Positions 6,250-10,865 of a stretch of 10,865 nucleotides of DNA are shown one piece after another. The notes beneath the pieces were generated by a model that did not search any database, was not told the DNA's origin, and saw only the letters and a program-made list of their open reading frames with translations. Numbering within the stretch: the first letter of the stretch is position 1; the number at the start of each line of letters is the position of its first letter. This DNA comes from Candidatus Pelagibacter sp. TMED165 (GTDB taxonomy: Bacteria > Pseudomonadota > Alphaproteobacteria > Pelagibacterales > Pelagibacteraceae): contig NHHO02000033.1 of NCBI GenBank assembly GCA_002171035.2, positions 5,025 through 15,889 on the forward strand, given 5' to 3'. The translations under genes were made by a program, and so were the position numbers.

Positions 6250-7070
6250 TGAAAAAATTTTTTGCAATTATTGGAAAACCAGTTTCACATTCTTTATCTC
6301 CTATTCTTCATAATTATTGGTTTAAAAAATATAATATCGATGCAGAATATTCTTTAATAGATATTGAAGAAACTGGCCTAACTAGAATTGCTGAAGAGAT
6401 AAGAAATAAAAAATTATCTGGTGTAAATGTAACCTTGCCTTACAAACAAAAAATTATTCCATTATTAGATAGATTAATTAATGATGCAAAGTCAACTCAT
6501 TCAGTTAACACTGTTTTCCTAGATGAAACAAATACTTTAATTGGTGATAATACCGACGTCTATGGCTTGCAAGCTGGTTATCTAAAAGGCCTAGTAAATG
6601 CAGAAAAGAAAAATGTTTTGATAATAGGCGCAGGAGGAGTCGCCCCTTCAGTGATTTTCTCTTTACAAAAATCTAAAATCAAAAAAATATCTATAATTAA
6701 TCGAACACATGAAAAATCCATATTTTTGAAAAAAAACTTTAGTTTTTTAAATATTTTAGAATGGAAATCTTTAGAAAGCGAAGTAAAGAATTTTGATATA
6801 ATTATTAATGCTACAAGTCTTGGTTTGAAAGGAGCAAAAGAATTTGAAATTGATTTTAAAAATGTTAAAAGTAACCTAACTTATATTGACACTATTTATA
6901 ATCCTTTTGAAACAAAGACCTTAAAATCTTTAAAAGATAGAGGGATTAAAACTTTTAATGGCCTAGACATGTTTATTTATCAGGGACAAAAATCGTTTTA
7001 CTTATGGAATAAGATTAATCCTGAAATAGATGATCAGCTTTATGAACTATTACAATTAAAATTAAAATGA
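6249..7070 (+). CDS. aroE: Shikimate dehydrogenase
   Basis: A 273-residue enzyme that reduces 3-dehydroshikimate to shikimate with NADPH, a step of aromatic amino acid and chorismate synthesis. The substrate domain shows GKPVSHSLSPILHN (9-22) and GVNVTLPYK with catalytic Lys66; Asp103 in GDNTDVYG is the partner acid. The Rossmann domain has VLIIGAGGVAPS (123-134) and NRT (151-153), the NADP-selecting motif. NATSLGL (187-193), YNPFET and GLDMFIYQG (238-246) complete the family set. Length is normal. Its ATG overlaps the maf stop (TAATG) and its TGA overlaps the coaE start (ATGA). The presence of a complete shikimate enzyme argues for a free-living organism. Confidence 0.96.
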   Translation: MKKFFAIIGKPVSHSLSPILHNYWFKKYNIDAEYSLIDIEETGLTRIAEEIRNKKLSGVNVTLPYKQKIIPLLDRLINDAKSTHSVNTVFLDETNTLIGDNTDVYGLQAGYLKGLVNAEKKNVLIIGAGGVAPSVIFSLQKSKIKKISIINRTHEKSIFLKKNFSFLNILEWKSLESEVKNFDIIINATSLGLKGAKEFEIDFKNVKSNLTYIDTIYNPFETKTLKSLKDRGIKTFNGLDMFIYQGQKSFYLWNKINPEIDDQLYELLQLKLK

Positions 7071-7633
7071 TAAAAATTGCTATTACAGGATCTCTAGCAT
7101 CAGGTAAAACAACTGCTAGTAAAATTTTATCCTCAAGTAGAGGCCCTTTATATAGCGCCGATAAGGTAGTAAAAAATCTTTATAAAAAGGGAGATTTTAA
7201 GAAAAATGTTTTTAAGAAATTAAATCTCAAATCAAAAAAAAACTTTAAAAAAGAGATTATTAAAAAGATTATAGAGCAAAAAAAAACTTTGAAAAAATTA
7301 GAAAAAATTATTCATCCGATGGTTAGAAAAGAAATGTTAAAATTTATATTAAAAAATAAAAGCAAAAACCTTCTCTTTTTTGAAATCCCATTACTTGTTG
7401 AAAATAAGCTTAATAAATATTTTGATGTAGTGATTTTTATAAAATCCAGAAAAGATCTTAGAATCAAAAGATATATTTCTAAGGGCGGAAAAAAGCATTT
7501 GTTCAAGGTGCTTGATAAACAACAGTTTAAAGAGAACAAAAAAATTAAATATTGTGATTATGTTGTTGTTAATAATCATTCTATTAACCTTTTAAAAAAA
7601 AAACTTTTTAATATAATTAAAATTTATGAATGA
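7067..7633 (+). CDS. coaE: Dephospho-CoA kinase
   Basis: The 188-residue P-loop kinase phosphorylates the 3'-hydroxyl of dephospho-CoA, the last step of coenzyme A synthesis. The Walker A motif is GSLASGKT (8-15), followed by Asp32 in SADKVV, the position of the catalytic base in the family. IHPMVR (82-87), FFEIPLLVE (104-112) and the C-terminal YCDYVVVNNHS (162-172) also fit. The protein is unusually lysine-rich: 46 of 188 residues by count, about 24%, concentrated at 36-98 and in the C-terminal third. An A10 tract (7594-7603) lies near the 3' end. It overlaps aroE by ATGA and dnaQ by 8 bases. Confidence 0.93.
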   Translation: MIKIAITGSLASGKTTASKILSSSRGPLYSADKVVKNLYKKGDFKKNVFKKLNLKSKKNFKKEIIKKIIEQKKTLKKLEKIIHPMVRKEMLKFILKNKSKNLLFFEIPLLVENKLNKYFDVVIFIKSRKDLRIKRYISKGGKKHLFKVLDKQQFKENKKIKYCDYVVVNNHSINLLKKKLFNIIKIYE

Positions 7634-8291
7634 AATATTTTTAGATACCGAAACAACTGGTCTTTCTTTTAATAGCGGTCACAAAATTGTTGAGATTGCA
7701 TGTATTGAAACCCAAGATTTAATTCCTACAAAGAGAATATTCCATAAGTATATTAATCCTAAACGGGATGTACCAGAGGAAGCTTTTAAGATTCACGGTT
7801 TTACAAAAGAATTTTTAAGTAACAAAGAAACTTTTGATCAAGTAGCCGATGATTTTTTGAATTTTGTTGATGGAAAAAAAATTATAATTCATAATAAAGA
7901 ATTTGATTTAAGTTTTTTAAATGGTGAGTTAGGTTTAATTAAAAAAAAGATAATTGATAAAACAGAAGTAATCGACTCACTAGAAATAGCAAGAAATAAA
8001 TATCCAGGATCTTCGAATTCATTAGATGCACTATGTAAAAGATTTAATATAGATCTATCTAAAAGAACTAAACATAATGCATTGTTAGATTGTGACCTAT
8101 TAAGGGAGGTATACATCAATCTTTTAGAAGCTAAAGAACCTCAATTTAATCTGAATTCTTTCGCCAAAAAATACGAGGCTTCAGATCCCAATAAAAAAGA
8201 TTATAACAAAGCGATTTTGAAAATTACAGATAAAGAGATGGAAAAACATCAAATGTTTTTAAAATCAGATCTTAAAAAGAATTTTTATTGA
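7626..8291 (+). CDS. dnaQ: DNA polymerase III epsilon subunit (3'-5' proofreading exonuclease)
   Basis: This 221-residue DEDDh exonuclease proofreads for the replicative polymerase. Exo I is FLDTETTGL with Asp7 and Glu9; Exo II is HNKEFDLSFLN with Asp94; Exo III is KRTKHNALLDCDLL with His150 and Asp155. These match E. coli Asp12, Glu14, Asp103, His162 and Asp167 in order and spacing. The C-terminal tail (about 175-221) would bind the alpha subunit, though it is short and I saw no clear clamp-binding motif. The start overlaps the coaE 3' end by 8 bases. It is last in the ppsR-maf-aroE-coaE-dnaQ operon, the order also found next to the Caulobacter origin. Its 3' end overlaps the convergent secB by 7 bases. 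Confidence 0.96.
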   Translation: MNEIFLDTETTGLSFNSGHKIVEIACIETQDLIPTKRIFHKYINPKRDVPEEAFKIHGFTKEFLSNKETFDQVADDFLNFVDGKKIIIHNKEFDLSFLNGELGLIKKKIIDKTEVIDSLEIARNKYPGSSNSLDALCKRFNIDLSKRTKHNALLDCDLLREVYINLLEAKEPQFNLNSFAKKYEASDPNKKDYNKAILKITDKEMEKHQMFLKSDLKKNFY

Positions 8292-8704
8292 ATTTTCCTT
8301 GAGTCGTATAACTTTTGAAAATCTATATCTTTATTAATTTTAATATCTTTGAATCCAGAACTTTCAAAAATTAGTATAAATATTTTTCTTAATTCAGGGT
8401 AAATTTTTGTTGGAACATCTATAAGAATTATTTTTTCAATTTCTTTTTTATTATCTATTTGTTTTTCTAATTCTACAATTGAGGAATAAACTAGTTTTGT
8501 TTCAATTTTATCCTCTTTGTTATCATTCGATAAAAGACTTAATGTTGTTTGTACTTCAAGGATTTTTTCTTTAATTTGCTCGCTCTTAATATCTATGTTG
8601 ACTTTATAACTTGATATATCCTTAGTTAATAAAAAAAAGGTTTTGTGATTTGGAATATTAAAATCAATTTTTTTTATATATTTTCCAACTATTTTAAAGC
8701 TCAT
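8285..8704 (-). CDS. secB: Divergent SecB-like protein-export chaperone
   Basis: A 139-residue protein best read as SecB, the tetrameric chaperone that keeps preproteins unfolded and hands them to SecA. Similarity is strongest at the start (YIKKIDFNIPNHKTFF, like the usual YxKDxSFExPNxP) and near the C-terminus, where VPTKIYPELRKIF and the DIDFQKLY end correspond to the CPNxLFPYARExI and VNFDALF regions of E. coli SecB. The middle is lysine- and glutamate-rich and poorly conserved, and the usual proline/phenylalanine pattern is weaker than in most SecB. Position next to dnaQ and fxsA, as in other alphaproteobacteria, supports the call. It overlaps the end of fxsA by 11 bases and the convergent dnaQ by 7 bases. 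Confidence 0.72.
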   Translation of the reverse strand: MSFKIVGKYIKKIDFNIPNHKTFFLLTKDISSYKVNIDIKSEQIKEKILEVQTTLSLLSNDNKEDKIETKLVYSSIVELEKQIDNKKEIEKIILIDVPTKIYPELRKIFILIFESSGFKDIKINKDIDFQKLYDSRKIQ

Positions 8705-9110
8705 CTTTTTTATCTTCTACTATTTCACCATCTAGCGTTTTCGACTCTTTATTATTAACTTTTATATTTTTTCTTACCAATATGTTTATTAAAAATTTTC
8801 GTGATATTGGGATGAGCAAAAGAAAACCAACTGTATCAGTGAAAAATCCTGGTATGATTAAAAGTATTGCTGCTATTGCTATAGAGGCCCCTGAAATTAT
8901 TTCATAAATGGGTGTTTTATTTTGGTATAAATTTAAAAATCCTGATCTTATTGTTTTGATGCCCTCTATTTTTGCAAAGTATACGCCAATCACTGCAGTA
9001 AAAAATACTAGGGATATTGTACTTAAAGCACCAATTTTTCCGCCTATTTTAATCATCAAGAAAATTTCTAACGCTGGAATTGCTAAAAAAATTAAAAAAA
9101 ATGAGTTCAT
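8694..9110 (-). CDS. fxsA: FxsA family membrane protein
   Basis: A 138-residue cytoplasmic-membrane protein with three predicted membrane segments (about 3-22, 27-46 and 72-102) and a charged cytoplasmic tail ending in VEDKKDEL. The FxsA hallmark IPGFFTDTVGFLLLIP (86-101) is clear. E. coli FxsA was named for suppressing F-exclusion of phage T7; its cellular role is unknown. It is divergent from timA across a 44-base spacer (9111-9154) and co-directional with secB, whose start lies within its last codons, so the two are probably translated together. No Shine-Dalgarno sequence precedes the ATG. Confidence 0.88.
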   Translation of the reverse strand: MNSFFLIFLAIPALEIFLMIKIGGKIGALSTISLVFFTAVIGVYFAKIEGIKTIRSGFLNLYQNKTPIYEIISGASIAIAAILLIIPGFFTDTVGFLLLIPISRKFLINILVRKNIKVNNKESKTLDGEIVEDKKDEL

Positions 9111-9154
9111 TTGTCTGATACAAAAATATATTATTAATGTATATTTATCAAATT

Positions 9155-9757
9155 ATGAGTAACAATTTTGGTTATATTGACATCATTTTACTGGGTATGA
9201 TCGCAGGATTTATCATTTTGCGATTAAGGAACATTTTAGGAAGAAGAACTGGACATGAGTCTAAAGTTTATCCTACTTTTTCAGAAAAAAAATTCAATGT
9301 ACCAAAAAATGAGCATAAAGATCTTAAGCCAAATCATGAAATTTTAGAAGGACAACAAAAAAAAGAATTTTTAAAAGGTGCTGAGATTGCATATGAAACA
9401 ATTCTTACCTCATTTGCAAATGGCGATATCAAAAAACTAAAAACTTTACTAACAAGCGATATGGCCGATAACTTTGATCAAGCTATTCAAGCTCGTATAA
9501 AAGAAAATATCAAATCGGAGTTTACTTTTATAGGGATGAAAGAATCAAATGTTGAAAAGTATGAAAAGATTAAAAATGAACTTTTTGCATCAGTTAAATT
9601 TGTTTCAGAGGTAATCTCAGTTAAAAAAGATAAAGATGGAAAGATAATCGAAGGCAATCCAAATAAAATTAAACTAGTTACGGACTACTGGAAATTTTCA
9701 AAAAATATTTTGAAACAAGGACCAAATTGGTATTTGTCTGAAATTATTAGTAAGTGA
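9155..9757 (+). CDS. timA: Tim44/TimA-like membrane-anchored protein
   Basis: A protein of 200 residues from the ATG at 9155, with an N-terminal membrane anchor (about 7-23, IDIILLGMIAGFIILRL), a charged linker, and a C-terminal Tim44-like domain (about 60-200). The domain shows the typical EFLKGAEIAYETILTSFANGDIKKLKTLLT opening (read over about 63-92) and ends VTDYWKFSKN...GPNWYLSEII. Tim44 domains serve mitochondrial protein import; bacterial TimA is a related inner-membrane protein of uncertain role. I prefer the ATG at 9155 over the in-frame ATG at 9137, since the latter only adds six residues (MYIYQI) before the membrane anchor and shortens the divergent promoter space. It shares a GTGA overlap with the following smr-domain gene. 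Confidence 0.85.
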   Translation: MSNNFGYIDIILLGMIAGFIILRLRNILGRRTGHESKVYPTFSEKKFNVPKNEHKDLKPNHEILEGQQKKEFLKGAEIAYETILTSFANGDIKKLKTLLTSDMADNFDQAIQARIKENIKSEFTFIGMKESNVEKYEKIKNELFASVKFVSEVISVKKDKDGKIIEGNPNKIKLVTDYWKFSKNILKQGPNWYLSEIISK

Positions 9758-10167
9758 CCGAAAAAAAAAAGATTTCTCAAAAAGATCTAGATGTTTGGAA
9801 AGATTATATAAAAAATCCTAGAGATATTGTTGATAAAGATTTGGTAAAAAGTAGAACAAAAGAAAACCGCAATCGATTTAAATTTGATTTACATGGGTAC
9901 ACTTTAATTGATGCAAATGAAAAAGTTAAAGAGTTAATTTTATTTTGTAAAAAAGAGAATTTTAAAGAAATTTTATTAATAACAGGAAAAGGAATTCATT
10001 CTAATTCTTCCCAAGATGTTTATGCGTCGAATGATTTAAGTAAATTAAGATTTTCCGTACCTGAGTATATAAAATCTAATCCAGAAGTATCTAGTTACGT
10101 CGCCTCTATTGTCACTGCGAAAAAATTTGAAGGTGGTGACGGTGCTATAATTATAAAATTAAAATAA
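9754..10167 (+). CDS. Smr-domain protein (putative endonuclease)
   Basis: A 137-residue protein with a short charged N-terminal part and a C-terminal Smr (small MutS-related) domain (about 42-137). Markers are FDLHGYTLIDA (44-54, the LDLHG motif), LLITGKGIH (74-82, the TGKG motif) and FEGGDGAIIIKLK (125-137, the GGxGA ending). Smr domains have nicking endonuclease activity in several proteins; stand-alone forms of this size are not functionally defined. The start is GTG in a GTGA overlap with timA, implying coupled translation; no better ATG exists upstream in frame. An A10 tract (9761-9770) spans codons 3-6. The TAA stop directly abuts the hslU stop on the other strand. Confidence 0.87.
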   Translation: MTEKKKISQKDLDVWKDYIKNPRDIVDKDLVKSRTKENRNRFKFDLHGYTLIDANEKVKELILFCKKENFKEILLITGKGIHSNSSQDVYASNDLSKLRFSVPEYIKSNPEVSSYVASIVTAKKFEGGDGAIIIKLK

Positions 10168-10865
10168 TTATAAGATAAATTTTGATAGATCTGTGTCTTT
10201 TACTAAGTTTCCTAAATTTTCGTTTACATATTTCTTATCGATAGAAATAGTTTCTCCTGCAAGATCTGTAGCATTAAAACTGATGTTATCTAATACTTTC
10301 TCTATAATTGTATGTAATCTTCTAGCACCTATATTTTCTACTGAAGAATTTACCTCCGCTGATATCTTCGCAAGAGTATCTATTCCATCATCTGTAAAAA
10401 CTAGGTTAACATTTTCTGTTTTTAACAATTCTTTATACTGTTTGATTAGACTGTTATCAGGTTCTTTAAGTATTCTTTTAAAATCCTCCTCTTTTAGAGC
10501 ATTCAATTCAACCCTTATAGGCAATCTACCTTGTAACTCTGGTAAAAGATCTGATGGCTTAGCCAATTGAAATGCACCAGATGCAATGAAAAGAATATGA
10601 TCCGTTTTTATTGGGCCATGTTTTGTACTTACAGTCGTTCCTTCTATCAAAGGTAACAAGTCTCTTTGAACGCCTTCTCTAGAAACGTCACCCCCAACTC
10701 TATCACTTCTTGCAGAAACTTTATCAATTTCATCTAAAAAAACTATTCCATTTTCTTCTGTTGTTTTCTTTGCCTCTTTAATAATCTTATCTTCTTCGAT
10801 CATTTTATCTGATTCTTGAGCGACTAAAATGTCATGGGATTCTTTAACGGTCATTTTTTTCTTTT
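10168..10865 (-). CDS. hslU: ATP-dependent protease ATPase subunit HslU (5' part outside window)
   Basis: This is the C-terminal half or more of HslU, the AAA+ hexameric unfoldase that feeds substrates to the HslV peptidase. The open frame continues through the right window edge; the ATG at 10852-10854 is internal, since the codons before it (KKK) stay open. About the first 200 residues, including the Walker A motif and most of the inserted I-domain, are missing. Visible motifs are Walker [10 protein letters not shown], the [15 protein letters not shown] pore-proximal region, the sensor-1 region [24 protein letters not shown] with the arginine finger, and sensor-2 [13 protein letters not shown]. 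The C-terminal tail DLSKFIL, which docks into HslV in the family, is intact. hslV would be expected further upstream on the same strand. Confidence 0.96.
   Translation of the reverse strand, partial: KKKMTVKESHDILVAQESDKMIEEDKIIKEAKKTTEENGIVFLDEIDKVSARSDRVGGDVSREGVQRDLLPLIEGTTVSTKHGPIKTDHILFIASGAFQLAKPSDLLPELQGRLPIRVELNALKEEDFKRILKEPDNSLIKQYKELLKTENVNLVFTDDGIDTLAKISAEVNSSVENIGARRLHTIIEKVLDNISFNATDLAGETISIDKKYVNENLGNLVKDTDLSKFIL

Noticed and set aside
7312..8119. Minus-strand open frames at 7312-7539, 7391-7579 and 7889-8119
   Set aside because: Antisense to coaE and dnaQ; low-complexity products and no start context.
4847..8291. Possibility that the plus-strand block is an undescribed system or genomic island
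   Set aside because: All five genes are standard core enzymes in an order shared with other alphaproteobacteria; no compositional break, integrase, repeats or attachment sites were seen.
9137..9154. Earlier in-frame ATG for timA
   Set aside because: It only adds MYIYQI before the membrane anchor and shortens the already short spacer shared with divergent fxsA; the ATG at 9155 is more plausible, though this cannot be proved from sequence.
8908..9162. Plus-strand open frame reading toward timA
   Set aside because: It is antisense to fxsA, whose IPGFF motif and membrane pattern are clear, and its product has no recognisable domain.
10147..10173. 10-bp direct repeat ATAATTATAA at 10147-10156 and 10164-10173
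   Set aside because: Pure A/T word in very AT-rich DNA covering two stop codons; chance is sufficient and there is no mobile-element context.
10193..10570. Plus-strand open frame opposite hslU
   Set aside because: Shadow of the strongly conserved HslU coding strand.

Overview
The window looks like core chromosome from a very AT-rich, highly compacted alphaproteobacterium, most likely the SAR11 clade (Pelagibacterales, 'Candidatus Pelagibacter'-like). The reasons are the low GC, lysine/isoleucine/asparagine-rich proteins, genes packed to overlaps of a few bases, and an alphaproteobacterial gene order. Intact heme, shikimate and coenzyme A genes argue for a free-living cell rather than a reduced parasite. 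The taxon is inferred from style and synteny; no search was run.

Layout, left to right: a tRNA-Gly(GCC) on the minus strand with its own promoter; a stand-alone LON-substrate-binding-domain protein (+); a minus-strand block hemE-hemH-hemJ-rho, read toward the left; a 276-base gene-free spacer (4571-4846) of about 17% GC by hand count; a plus-strand operon ppsR-maf-aroE-coaE-dnaQ in which every junction overlaps; a minus-strand pair fxsA-secB; a plus-strand pair timA-smr; and the 3' part of hslU (-), which runs off the right edge.

The most interesting element is the spacer between hemE and the ppsR (RP001-type) gene. In Caulobacter and Rickettsia the chromosome origin lies between these same two genes, and here the spacer is the most AT-rich intergenic stretch, the gene blocks diverge from it, and it carries DnaA-box-like words, three helically phased TGTTAA repeats and one TTAA-N7-TTAA motif. 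I read it as the probable oriC.

Functionally the left block finishes protoheme synthesis (uroporphyrinogen decarboxylase, HemJ-type protoporphyrinogen oxidase, ferrochelatase) and encodes termination factor Rho. The right block mixes central-carbon regulation, nucleotide sanitation, shikimate and CoA synthesis, proofreading, protein export and quality control. No mobile element, CRISPR array, prophage or toxin system was seen. This is ordinary core genome apart from the probable origin and some compact 3'-end arrangements.
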